This document shows positions 1-7,020 of a stretch of 41,284 nt of DNA, piece after piece. The stretch comes from Pseudomonadota bacterium (GTDB lineage Bacteria > Pseudomonadota > Gammaproteobacteria > GCA-001735895). How positions within the stretch are numbered: position 1 is the stretch's first letter; every line of letters starts with the position of its first letter. The stretch is from assembly GCA_022563685.1 (NCBI GenBank), contig JADFMY010000010.1:1-41284 (forward strand), read 5' to 3'. Position numbers and translations under genes: made by a program. The notes below the pieces were generated by a model. It searched no databases. It was not told the DNA's origin and saw nothing but the letters and a program-made list of their open reading frames with translations.

Positions 1-873
1 CTCACGTTGCTGGTCACGGAAGGTCAGCACCATGGCTCCCATCACTACTAGTGCACCGGCTATAAAGAACACGAAAGCCCCGGTGCGGGTCGCACCACCT
101 ATACCCGCCAGCGCAGCCTGGGCAAGAATTACTGCCGACCGATTGGTCACTACATCCGCCTGGCCTGCTAGCTGCTCAGTCAGCTGCTTGGCGATACTTG
201 CACCCTGCACCACGGATGGCGCCTGGACCAGGATGCGCGACAGTCCCTGCGCCTTAAACGCCTCACGCATTTCCGCTAGCGACAGGAACAACTGGCCGTT
301 AGTAAAGCCGCTGCCGCCATCGAAAATACCGATCACGCGCCAGTCTTGCCCCCTGACGGAAATGTTTGTGCTCGGCTCTAGCTGCTGCACTTCGATATCG
401 AAACGTCGGGCGACCTCTAACCCGATCACAGCCATCGGTGTATCCCTGTCGTCGCTGATAAAGGTCCGCCCTGCGATGATGCGCCTCTCCATCGGCTCCG
501 GATCACCGACTGCCATCAGCGGCGAGCCCGGCAACAATCCTACATAAAAGGTCGTCGTCTCGCCCTCGAACTCGCGACGGATCAGGTAGGGATCAACACG
601 CAGTCCTGGCTCCATTTCCCGGATTTCGTCAACCAGAGCGAAGGGTAGCGGTCGCGAACGGACACCACCCAGACCGAGCGATCCAGCGGGACGCACATCG
701 ATAGTGCTTACCAGGGCGCCTTCGAGTGCGGCGAATTGCCCTGCGGCGAGGCGGTTGACTGTGGCCATCACGGTAAACAGACCCACCACCAGGGCCAGGA
801 ACAGGATTACCAGTCCTGTTCGGAATGGTTTTCGCCAGACGTTATAGAAACTACGTTTGAACCAGATTGGCAT
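1..873 (-). CDS. FtsX/MacB-type ABC transporter permease (C-terminus outside window)
   Basis: The reading frame is open from the ATG at 873 to the window edge (291 codons), so the C-terminal part is missing. The protein begins with a basic stretch and a transmembrane helix at about residues 15-38 (rich in L, V, F). A roughly 220-residue extracytoplasmic region with the MacB_PCD look follows (pattern V-G-L-L-P-G-S-P, later V-I-G-I-F-D-G-G-S). A second hydrophobic helix starts near residue 265. This topology is that of FtsX/MacB/LolC-type permeases, which work with a separate ATPase in efflux or envelope mechanotransmission. The start lies 16 nt after the stop of the YVTN propeller gene, so the two are probably co-transcribed, and the ATPase would be expected beyond coordinate 1. 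Substrate unknown. The metal-type operon context suggests metal or metal-ligand handling, which is inference. Confidence 0.85.
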   Translation of the reverse strand, partial: MPIWFKRSFYNVWRKPFRTGLVILFLALVVGLFTVMATVNRLAAGQFAALEGALVSTIDVRPAGSLGLGGVRSRPLPFALVDEIREMEPGLRVDPYLIRREFEGETTTFYVGLLPGSPLMAVGDPEPMERRIIAGRTFISDDRDTPMAVIGLEVARRFDIEVQQLEPSTNISVRGQDWRVIGIFDGGSGFTNGQLFLSLAEMREAFKAQGLSRILVQAPSVVQGASIAKQLTEQLAGQADVVTNRSAVILAQAALAGIGGATRTGAFVFFIAGALVVMGAMVLTFRDQQRE

Positions 874-889
874 GCTGTGTCTCGCTATA

Positions 890-1909
890 TCAGTTCGGAG
901 GGACTTCACTCAGGTATCGCGGGCTTATCTGCTGTGGTGAGGGGCCTGTGACTATTTCCCTGAACACCCGCTTTTGAGACAGATCGATCACCTGAATTAA
1001 TTCAAGGTCCGGATTGGTAACGTACAAATAATTACCCATAATCGCCATGTGCTGTGGATTTCCTCCGGTGGTTATTTCAGTTAACACCTGGTTATTCTCG
1101 ATGTCAATCACCGAAATGGTGCCCGATTCGATATTCGCGACATACAGCCGATCTGCCGTGGCGATCGGGGTCATGGGACGCCTGCCTACCGGAATTTCAG
1201 CGATGGCACGCCGTTCGTTGTGGTCGATAACAGTGACCGAATCACCCTTGTAATTGGTCACGTACACGAATTCGCCATTCCGGCTGAAGGTGAGATGATT
1301 GGGTCGACTGCCCGTGTCGATCACGGCCACCACAGCATCCACGCCAGCACCCATCACGGAGACGGTATCGTCGCTCCAGTTGCTGAAGTAGGTGTACTTA
1401 CCGTCCGGCGATATCGCGAAGTGGGTGGCTGCCTCGCCGCCAACCTCCCATACAACCCTGAGCGTGGCCGGATCGATAACCGACACTGAATCGCCAGAGA
1501 AATTTGTAACCAGGATCTTGTCTGACGCGAGTGTAACATCCACCGGGAAATCGCCCACCTCGACGCTGGCGCGCGGTACAAAAGCAGGTAGTTCAATCAC
1601 AGTTAGGTCGTCGGATTTTTCATTGGCTACATACACCGATTTCCGCCCCGGATCGTGCATCAACCCATGGGGGAACCGCCCTTCGAGTCTGACATAAGCG
1701 GCGACAGTTTGCGTACTCGTGTCGATAGCCAGCACGCTGTCACACTCGCCCATGGCCACATACAGGTACTGCTTTTCTACCTCGATACCGGGCAGATGCT
1801 CCTTATCCCAGGCGATACAATCAACCGTGCTGGCGAAATACCAGACGCCGCCGCCTATCGCCAGGGTGACCAGGCCGGATGCTACGATCATTTTAAGATT
1901 TACCTGCAT
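890..1909 (-). CDS. Membrane-anchored YVTN/cytochrome D1-like beta-propeller protein
   Basis: This 339-residue protein has an uncleaved-looking N-terminal membrane helix (residues about 7-28), then about seven propeller blades of the YVTN type. Repeating elements such as L-Y-V-A, Y-V-A-N, V-S-V-I-D and Y-V-T-N recur every 40-45 residues. It is expected to sit in the periplasm, tethered to the inner membrane. The start at 1909 was chosen over an upstream start (1969) because a GGAG Shine-Dalgarno lies about 7 nt before it and the anchor then begins directly. Related propellers bind metals, haem or protein partners, but this one carries no clear haem motif. It is the fifth gene of the MerR-controlled operon, directly followed by the FtsX-type permease, so it may be a periplasmic partner of that transporter. 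Its biochemical role is unknown. Confidence 0.85.
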   Translation of the reverse strand: MQVNLKMIVASGLVTLAIGGGVWYFASTVDCIAWDKEHLPGIEVEKQYLYVAMGECDSVLAIDTSTQTVAAYVRLEGRFPHGLMHDPGRKSVYVANEKSDDLTVIELPAFVPRASVEVGDFPVDVTLASDKILVTNFSGDSVSVIDPATLRVVWEVGGEAATHFAISPDGKYTYFSNWSDDTVSVMGAGVDAVVAVIDTGSRPNHLTFSRNGEFVYVTNYKGDSVTVIDHNERRAIAEIPVGRRPMTPIATADRLYVANIESGTISVIDIENNQVLTEITTGGNPQHMAIMGNYLYVTNPDLELIQVIDLSQKRVFREIVTGPSPQQISPRYLSEVPPN

Positions 1910-1921
1910 GTTCGCTCCGGC

Positions 1922-1941
1922 GACCTGTAGTTCTACAGGTC
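1922..1941. promoter_or_regulatory. Perfect 9-2-9 inverted repeat (possible MerR operator)
   Basis: The arms GACCTGTAG and CTACAGGTC flank two bases, between the merR stop and the YVTN gene's ribosome binding site. The core resembles MerR-family metal operators of the CTGTAG-CTACAG type. No good -35 or -10 flanks it on either strand, so it may be a secondary operator or an RNA hairpin within the operon rather than a promoter. Confidence 0.45.
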
Positions 1942-1988
1942 TGACCATTTCCAGTGACAGGAAGATCAAGAATTTATTGTGCCTGTCT

Positions 1989-2402
1989 TTAGCTGGTTTC
2001 GAAACCCTCGATGATTGGGCAGCCTCTCTTGTTGCTGGCGCACAATTTGGTTAGCAGCTTGAGTTCGTTGCGCAAGCTGGTGAGATCCTGCAGATTGCTT
2101 TCTATCTCTACCAGCTTTTTAAGTGTGAGTTCGCGTACCTCCTGTCGAACATGCTGGGGGTCTTCGCGCATTTGCAACAGGCTTGCAATTTCCGCCAACG
2201 AGAAGTTCATTTTTTGTGCCCGCCGAACGAAATTGAGCCGGGAAATGTCTTTATCACTATAGTTGCGAATGCCCGCCGCTGTACGACGAACGCGTGGCAG
2301 CAGGCCAATTTTTTCGTAGTAACGCAGCGTATCGACGGAAAGTCCAAGCCTTTTACTGATGTCACCAATGCGATAGCTGTTCGAGAGTGTTTTATTTTGC
2401 AT
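1989..2402 (-). CDS. MerR-family metal-responsive transcriptional regulator
   Basis: This 137-residue protein has the MerR winged helix at residues about 10-75 (Y-R-I-G-D-I-S-K-R-L-G, then T-L-R-Y-Y-E-K-I-G-L-L-P), a long dimerisation helix, and a C-terminal metal-loop pattern. The loop reads L-C-x6-C-P-I-I, with Cys at about residues 121 and 128. This resembles CueR/ZntR/CadR-type regulators, although the loop is one residue shorter than CueR's C-x7-C. It likely bends and activates the promoter at 4628-4658 when metal is bound. The chosen ATG (2402) lies just after the NHL gene stop with an AGGGA about 10 nt upstream; an ATG at 2426 would overlap that gene. Its position inside the operon it probably controls implies autoregulation. 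Which metal it senses cannot be read from the sequence. Confidence 0.88.
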   Translation of the reverse strand: MQNKTLSNSYRIGDISKRLGLSVDTLRYYEKIGLLPRVRRTAAGIRNYSDKDISRLNFVRRAQKMNFSLAEIASLLQMREDPQHVRQEVRELTLKKLVEIESNLQDLTSLRNELKLLTKLCASNKRGCPIIEGFETS

Positions 2403-2407
2403 ATAAA

Positions 2408-3376
2408 TTAGTTCCCTGGCTGCCACTTTTGTACCTGGTGATTGGCATAGTCTGCCACGAAAACACTGCCATCGTCAGCCTCGACGACCGCAATGGCGGT
2501 ATGGGTTGGCGCCGTACTTTCGATTCCAAAGGCATTGAGAAATTCACCGTCGGCGCTAAATTTCTGTACTCGGTCATTGTAAAAATCAGCGACGAAAACA
2601 TCGCCGCCTGGGCCGATAGAGATACCTGTGACGGTTGCGAACCAGCCATTAAACGGGCCAAATATATTCATCGCAAAGGGACCACCCCATCGGTACAGCA
2701 ACTCGCCATCCGGACTAAATGCCAGCACCCGGTCATTGTATCCGTCGGCGACATAGAGTATCCCCTGATCATTGATCGCGACATCGGTGGGATAATTGAG
2801 CCTGCCGCCGAGCACCCCCGACTTTCGGGTTGATCCCCATTGACGTACAAAAGTCCCATCAGCAAGCAATTGCTGCACGCGCTGGTTAAAAAAATCCGCT
2901 ACATACAGCACCCCATCGGCATCGACAGCCACGCCACCGGGTGCGCTCATTTCACCGCCGGCACTACCCGCTTTACCGATGCTGCGCCGAAACTCACCAT
3001 CGAGTCCATAGACCTGAATCCGGTCATTGAAAAACTCGGCCACGTATAGCTCGCCACCGGCAATGGTCAAATTCATCGGCCTGTTCAATTGTCCCGGTGC
3101 CTCACCCTTTTCTCCAATCAGGCGTTTGAAATTTCCCTCCAGATCGAATACCTGAATGCGCGTATTACGCGAGTCACTGACAAATACTTCATTGCCTGCG
3201 AGTGCAATACCGGTGGGCTCGTTGAACTGTCCCGGTTTTTCACCCTTACCGCCCCAGGTTTTAACCAGTGTGTAAGGCGCTTCCTGGGGCTTTGGCATCC
3301 AGAGCAGGTAGGTCACACCGACGATCAAAACCGTCAAAGCTACCGTACATAACAATATTCGTTTTAACCAGACCAC
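2408..3376 (-). CDS. Membrane-anchored NHL-repeat beta-propeller protein
   Basis: This 322-residue protein has a basic start (V-W-L-K-R), a membrane helix at residues about 5-27, and then about six NHL repeats. They are recognisable by the recurring G-I-A/G-V-A followed by V-F-V-S-D, L-Y-V-A-E or L-Y-V-A-D, and by N-x-R-I-Q-V/N-D-R-V. A periplasmic, inner-membrane-tethered six-bladed propeller is expected. The start is GTG, supported by AAGGAAA about 5 nt upstream. It lies 11 nt downstream of the HMA gene. NHL propellers are generally ligand- or protein-binding scaffolds. A second propeller of a different family in the same operon is unusual. No catalytic motif was recognised. Confidence 0.88.
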   Translation of the reverse strand: MVWLKRILLCTVALTVLIVGVTYLLWMPKPQEAPYTLVKTWGGKGEKPGQFNEPTGIALAGNEVFVSDSRNTRIQVFDLEGNFKRLIGEKGEAPGQLNRPMNLTIAGGELYVAEFFNDRIQVYGLDGEFRRSIGKAGSAGGEMSAPGGVAVDADGVLYVADFFNQRVQQLLADGTFVRQWGSTRKSGVLGGRLNYPTDVAINDQGILYVADGYNDRVLAFSPDGELLYRWGGPFAMNIFGPFNGWFATVTGISIGPGGDVFVADFYNDRVQKFSADGEFLNAFGIESTAPTHTAIAVVEADDGSVFVADYANHQVQKWQPGN

Positions 3377-3387
3377 AATATTTCCTT

Positions 3388-3684
3388 TTATCGAGGCTTT
3401 TCGCTCATGCTTTTCATCGTAAAGCCGGTATCATCGATGATGGATTTCAATTGATCTTCACCGAAACTTTTACCTTCTCTTGTTTTTACAATGACCAGAC
3501 CGTTTTTGATGTCGATATCAACACTCTCCACCCCTTCAGTTCCAATGAATTTTTTTTCAATGCCGTAAGCACAAAAAGGGCAGGCCAGCCCGTCCACCCG
3601 TATGTCATATTGAGTACCTGCGGCAAAGCTGGGAATACTCCACAAAATAATAGTTGCGGCAAAAATGAATGATCTGATTTTCAT
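3388..3684 (-). CDS. MerP-like periplasmic heavy-metal-associated (HMA) domain protein
   Basis: This 98-residue protein starts with a Sec signal peptide (cleavage probably after S-F-A-A near residue 22). A single HMA fold follows, with the metal-binding motif G-L-A-C-P-F-C (C-x-x-C) and the typical ending I-I-D-D-T-G-F. Length and layout match MerP and related periplasmic metal carriers, which bind a soft metal ion through the two cysteines and hand it to a transporter. A GGAG lies about 8-12 nt upstream of the ATG. It is second in the operon, 23 nt after the outer-membrane protein gene. No MerT or MerA gene is visible, so mercury specificity is not supported. Copper, zinc, cadmium or mercury are all possible. 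Confidence 0.88.
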   Translation of the reverse strand: MKIRSFIFAATIILWSIPSFAAGTQYDIRVDGLACPFCAYGIEKKFIGTEGVESVDIDIKNGLVIVKTREGKSFGEDQLKSIIDDTGFTMKSMSEKPR

Positions 3685-3707
3685 ATAACCTACTCCAGTT
3701 CAGTAAT

Positions 3708-4532
3708 TTATAAATGCCATTCAAACGAGGCTTTGAGACGATAATCAGATTTACCCTGTGTACCGTTCAAATCACTGGCAACCGGAATTTGTACACCCGC
3801 CTTTATGGCGAAATTACGCTTAGACCAGAATATGCCGGGGGAGATGAACCATTCCGTTCCGCCACTATTGACCAGGCTGTTTCCATTCAGTTCTGCGCGG
3901 TCGGTAATTTCACCGTTGAGTTCCAGCAACCAGACCGTATCTGGCTTCAGATATTCGGGGTCGGCTGGTCGCCAGCCACCGACAAAGTCCACCAGCCATT
4001 TATCGCCTAAACGAAGTCCACTGTTATTTTCGCCAGGCGCCAGATAACGCACGCTGGCCCACCGATACCACTTGAGACTTTCATATCCATAGGTGAGTCC
4101 GGCGATGAAATCCGTGGCGCCATTTCCCAGCGGCGGGTCCTCTTTTTCGTCCCCATTTTGTAGATTGACCGCCAGTATCACGGCCGCAGATACCTGCAGG
4201 CCGAACGAATCCTCGCGCCAGAATCGGTATTTAGTGAATAACTGAAGATCAGAAAGACCTCTAGATGACTCTGCTCCTTCATCTTTCACTGCATAGGGCA
4301 GCTCTAAACCGACTGCCCAGTCACCGGTGATTCCATAAACAATTTCAAGAGCCAATTCAGATTCCTGTTCTGGGCCGGTTTTTTCACGGCCTGTTTCGAT
4401 CGCTAACTCCAGCCCGTTCTTAAACAGGACATGGGGACCGATACCGAAAACCGGATCATGAGCCAGAACAACACCACTGGGGGCGGTAATCAAAACGCTA
4501 GCGCCCAAAAGAATCCACATTGCACGACCCAT
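3708..4532 (-). CDS. Outer-membrane beta-barrel protein, transporter/MetA-like
   Basis: This 274-residue protein has a signal peptide ending near A-H-D-P, then alternating amphipathic strands with frequent aromatic termini and a C-terminal F-E-W-H-L, typical of a small outer-membrane barrel. It resembles the broad group of putative transporter / phenol-degradation MetA-like barrels that often lie beside copper and other metal resistance genes. The start at 4532 is chosen because AGGAGG lies 6 nt upstream. A GTG at 4553 would include that Shine-Dalgarno in the coding region. It is the first gene after the MerR-type promoter, with a leader of about 90 nt. Its transport role is inferred from family resemblance only. 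Confidence 0.75.
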   Translation of the reverse strand: MGRAMWILLGASVLITAPSGVVLAHDPVFGIGPHVLFKNGLELAIETGREKTGPEQESELALEIVYGITGDWAVGLELPYAVKDEGAESSRGLSDLQLFTKYRFWREDSFGLQVSAAVILAVNLQNGDEKEDPPLGNGATDFIAGLTYGYESLKWYRWASVRYLAPGENNSGLRLGDKWLVDFVGGWRPADPEYLKPDTVWLLELNGEITDRAELNGNSLVNSGGTEWFISPGIFWSKRNFAIKAGVQIPVASDLNGTQGKSDYRLKASFEWHL

Positions 4533-4627
4533 ACTACGCCTCCTCTCATTCACTGGTATTTGAATACTGTCTCATCGAAATCCACTCCGGATTCAATTCA
4601 AATTGACGATAAATATAATCTGCATAC

Positions 4628-4658
4628 AGTTTACATGCTGGAGTTGACTCCAGGTCAA
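4628..4658 (-). promoter_or_regulatory. MerR-type promoter with 19-bp spacer and dyad
   Basis: On the minus strand TTGACC (4653-4658) and TAAACT (4628-4633) are separated by exactly 19 bp, and the spacer region holds the dyad CTGGAGT-C-AACTCCAG. The long spacer with a central dyad is the hallmark of MerR-family activation, and the sequence closely resembles the zntA promoter arrangement as known for that family. It faces the six-gene operon that contains a merR gene. Confidence 0.85.
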
Positions 4659-4723
4659 GGAATTTTTTTCAGAAAGAAGTCTAGGCTGATCGCAGATAAG
4701 CCTATATCGCAGGAAACCCCGGC

Positions 4724-5563
4724 CTAAAGTTTCAGATATCCGGCGTGATACTCGATATGCTCGCCGATGAAACTCGCGATGAAGTGGTAGCTGTGGTCGT
4801 AGCCGGGTTGCATGCGGATAGTACAGGGCTGTCCCTGTGCATCGCAGGCCGCCTGCAGGTTTTCGGGCAACAACTGCCCCTGGTGCAAAAACTCGTCGGC
4901 GCCACCCTGATCGATCAGAATATCGCCGACCCTGGCGCCGTTGTTGATCAGACAGGTAGCGTCATAAGCTTCCCAGTCTGCTCGATCGTCACCCAGGTAT
5001 AGACCAAAGCAACCCTGACCCCAACCGCAGGCAACCGGGTTGACAATGGGCGCGAAGGCCGATACTGAACGGAATGCATCGGGGTTTTTGAGCGCACATA
5101 TCAAAGCCCCGTGCCCACCCATGGAGTGCCCACTGACCGACTTCAGGCCAGGTATCAGTGGTAACGAATCTTCGACCAGAGCAGGGAGCTCGCAGCTAAC
5201 ATAGTCATACATATGATAGTGCTTCGACCAGGGTGCCCGGGTTGCATTGAGGTAAAAACCAGCACCCTGACCGAGGTCGTAACGATCCGGTTCATCGTCG
5301 ACCGTGTCGCCACGGGGGCTGGTGTCGGGAAACACGAGCGCGATACCCTGTGCCGCGGCAAAACGCTGGGCGCCGGCCTTCACGCGCGCATTATCGTCGG
5401 TGCAGGTTAAACCCGATAACCAGTAGAGCGTCGGCACTTTTCCGTCTTTCGCCTGCGGTGGCAGGTAGACCGAAAAAGTCATTTCGCATTGACACACCTC
5501 GGAATCGTGCGTATAGCGTTTCAGATACCCGCCGCATTCCTTGATGCTTTCGATTTCATTCAT
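4724..5563 (-). CDS. fghA: S-formylglutathione hydrolase
   Basis: This 279-residue alpha/beta-hydrolase of the esterase D family hydrolyses S-formylglutathione to formate and glutathione, the second step of glutathione-dependent formaldehyde removal. The nucleophile elbow S-G-H-S-M-G-G-H-G is near residue 147. An acidic residue in the D-Q-G-G-A-D-E-F segment and the His in G-Y-D-H-S-Y complete the triad. An early W-L-S-G-L-T-C-T oxyanion-hole segment is also present. Length is normal for the family. The gene starts 12 nt after frmA stops, so the two form an operon. It is cytoplasmic. Confidence 0.96.
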   Translation of the reverse strand: MNEIESIKECGGYLKRYTHDSEVCQCEMTFSVYLPPQAKDGKVPTLYWLSGLTCTDDNARVKAGAQRFAAAQGIALVFPDTSPRGDTVDDEPDRYDLGQGAGFYLNATRAPWSKHYHMYDYVSCELPALVEDSLPLIPGLKSVSGHSMGGHGALICALKNPDAFRSVSAFAPIVNPVACGWGQGCFGLYLGDDRADWEAYDATCLINNGARVGDILIDQGGADEFLHQGQLLPENLQAACDAQGQPCTIRMQPGYDHSYHFIASFIGEHIEYHAGYLKL

Positions 5564-5575
5564 CGGGTCGTGTAC

Positions 5576-6685
5576 CTACAAAATAATAACTGATCGAATA
5601 CTTTCGCCACTGTGCATCAGGTCAAATGCGCGATTTATATCCTCCAGTGGCATGGTATGCGTCACCATCTTGTCGAGTTCGATTTCACCCGACAGGTAAC
5701 GCTCTACGTATCCGGGCAGTTCGGTCCTGCCCTTCACCCCACCGAACGCGGTACCCTGCCATTTTCGCCCAACCACCAGATTAAAGGGCCGGGTTTTGAT
5801 TTCTTCACCCGCGCCCGCGACACCGATAACGGTGGATACACCCCAGCCCATATGAGTGCACTCCAGCGCATCGCGCATCACATGTACATTACCGATACAT
5901 TCGAACGAGTAGTCTACCCCGCCACCGGTCATTTCCTGTATGTATTCGCTGAGCGAACCATCTACTTCGTTCGGATTTACAAAGTCGGTGGCGCCTAGAG
6001 ACTGTGCTATCTCCCTTTTTGCTGGATTGATATCTATCGCAAGAATGCGCCCCGCTTTGGCCATGACCGAACCCTGAATGACCGACAGGCCGATTCCACC
6101 CAGTCCAAATACCGCTACCGAGGCGCCTGCCTCTACCCTGGCTGTATTCATGACCGCCCCGATACCTGTGGTAACACCACATCCGAGCAGGCAAACTTTG
6201 TCGAGTGGTGCGCTGGGATTAATCTTTGCAAGCGCAATTTCCGGCACCACGGTGTATTCGGAAAACGTGGAACAACCCATATAATGGTAAATATCCTTGC
6301 CCTTTTGTGAAAACCGGCGCGTACCATCAGGCATATAGCCAGTCCATACGGTACCGGCGATCGACTGACACAAATTGGATTTACCCGAGTGGCAATATTC
6401 ACATTCGCCACATTCAGGTATGTACAGAGGTATGACATGGTCACCGGGCTTCAGGCCCTTGACTCCGGCACCACACTCGAGCACTTCGCATCCCCCCTCA
6501 TGGCCCAGGATTGCCGGGAAAGCACCTTCAGGATCATCCCCCGACAGGGTAAAAGCATCGGTATGACAAACGCCAGAAGCGACCACCTTGAGCAAGACTT
6601 CGCCTTCGCGCGGTCCTGCCACTTCGACTTCCTCAATTTGCAGGGGCTTTTTGGGCTCCCACGCGACTGCTGCTTTGCATTTCAT
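5576..6685 (-). CDS. frmA: S-(hydroxymethyl)glutathione dehydrogenase / class III alcohol dehydrogenase
   Basis: This 369-residue zinc-dependent medium-chain dehydrogenase oxidises S-hydroxymethylglutathione with NAD+, and enzymes of this class also reduce S-nitrosoglutathione. Visible features are the catalytic-zinc segment G-V-C-H-T-D and G-H-E-G, the structural zinc cluster C-G-E-C-E-Y-C followed by C, and the Rossmann motif G-L-G-G-I-G. The ATG at 6685 has AGAGG 7 nt upstream. It is first in the frmA-fghA operon. The leader contains three copies of a 12-bp repeat. No frmR-type repressor gene is adjacent. Confidence 0.97.
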   Translation of the reverse strand: MKCKAAVAWEPKKPLQIEEVEVAGPREGEVLLKVVASGVCHTDAFTLSGDDPEGAFPAILGHEGGCEVLECGAGVKGLKPGDHVIPLYIPECGECEYCHSGKSNLCQSIAGTVWTGYMPDGTRRFSQKGKDIYHYMGCSTFSEYTVVPEIALAKINPSAPLDKVCLLGCGVTTGIGAVMNTARVEAGASVAVFGLGGIGLSVIQGSVMAKAGRILAIDINPAKREIAQSLGATDFVNPNEVDGSLSEYIQEMTGGGVDYSFECIGNVHVMRDALECTHMGWGVSTVIGVAGAGEEIKTRPFNLVVGRKWQGTAFGGVKGRTELPGYVERYLSGEIELDKMVTHTMPLEDINRAFDLMHSGESIRSVIIL

Positions 6686-6700
6686 TGGTTGGCCTCTTAC

Positions 6701-6736
6701 TTATTCAACTTGTTATTCAACTTGTTATTCAACTTG
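6701..6736. repeat. Three perfect tandem copies of a 12-bp repeat in the frmA leader
   Basis: The unit TTATTCAACTTG (plus strand) occurs at 6701-6712, 6713-6724 and 6725-6736 without mismatch. It lies between the predicted frmA promoter and the frmA ribosome binding site, so the mRNA leader would contain CAAGUUGAAUAA three times. It could be a simple slippage expansion or a set of binding sites. Confidence 0.9.
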
Positions 6737-6756
6737 GACCGATCGGGTTTTCCCGC

Positions 6757-6785
6757 AGACTAATTTGATTAGGTTTCACAGTCAA
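6757..6785 (-). promoter_or_regulatory. Probable sigma70 promoter of frmA-fghA
   Basis: TTGACT (6780-6785) and TAGTCT (6757-6762) on the minus strand are spaced by 17 bp. The spacer holds a small inverted repeat, CTAAT-CAA-ATTAG, that could be an operator half-site pair. The leader to the frmA ATG is about 65 nt. Confidence 0.5.
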
Positions 6786-6791
6786 TAGGCC

Positions 6792-6939
6792 AGGAAGCTC
6801 TGATTAAATCAGAGCTTCCTGCAGCACATGGACGTGCTGCCTAAATCGATGCCATTTAGGCATTGATTTAGTGAGACAAACGAAAATGACACTTTTCGTT
6901 TGTCGTCCTCTGAGAATTCACGGATGAATTATTCAGAGG
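6792..6939. repeat. Block of five consecutive perfect or near-perfect hairpins
   Basis: This falls in the 335-bp gap between frmA and the DUF3179 gene. Five inverted repeats stand almost end to end: 6792-6820 (14-bp arms, 1-nt centre), 6821-6840 (7-bp arms, 6-nt loop), 6841-6871 (12-bp arms with one mismatch), 6875-6904 (12-bp arms, loop TGACAC) and 6907-6939 (about 14-bp arms with a bulge). The arm sequences differ from each other. No open reading frame spans it. It could be an intergenic repeat element, a structured RNA, a recombination site or a bidirectional transcription block. The remaining 80 bp to the DUF3179 start is AT-rich with a short ATTAATT-G-AATTAAT palindrome. Confidence 0.85.
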
Positions 6940-7020
6940 TTTAACTATTATTTACGAATTAATTGAATTAATCGCGATTATTTCGCTCAAATTTCACCAG
7001 GCTCTCTTTGAGGAATTCTC

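Noticed and set aside
32-547. A 171-codon plus-strand frame at the left edge
   Set aside because: It is antisense to the FtsX-type permease, whose frame is open across the whole region and shows proper membrane helices and family motifs.
3388-4660. Mercury resistance (mer) operon
   Set aside because: The MerP-like protein and MerR regulator alone suggested it, but merT, merA, merC and merB are absent, and the regulator's C-terminal loop is CueR/ZntR-like instead of the mercury type.
6701-6736. Short CRISPR-like array
   Set aside because: The repeats are 12 bp, directly contiguous and without spacers; this is a simple tandem repeat.
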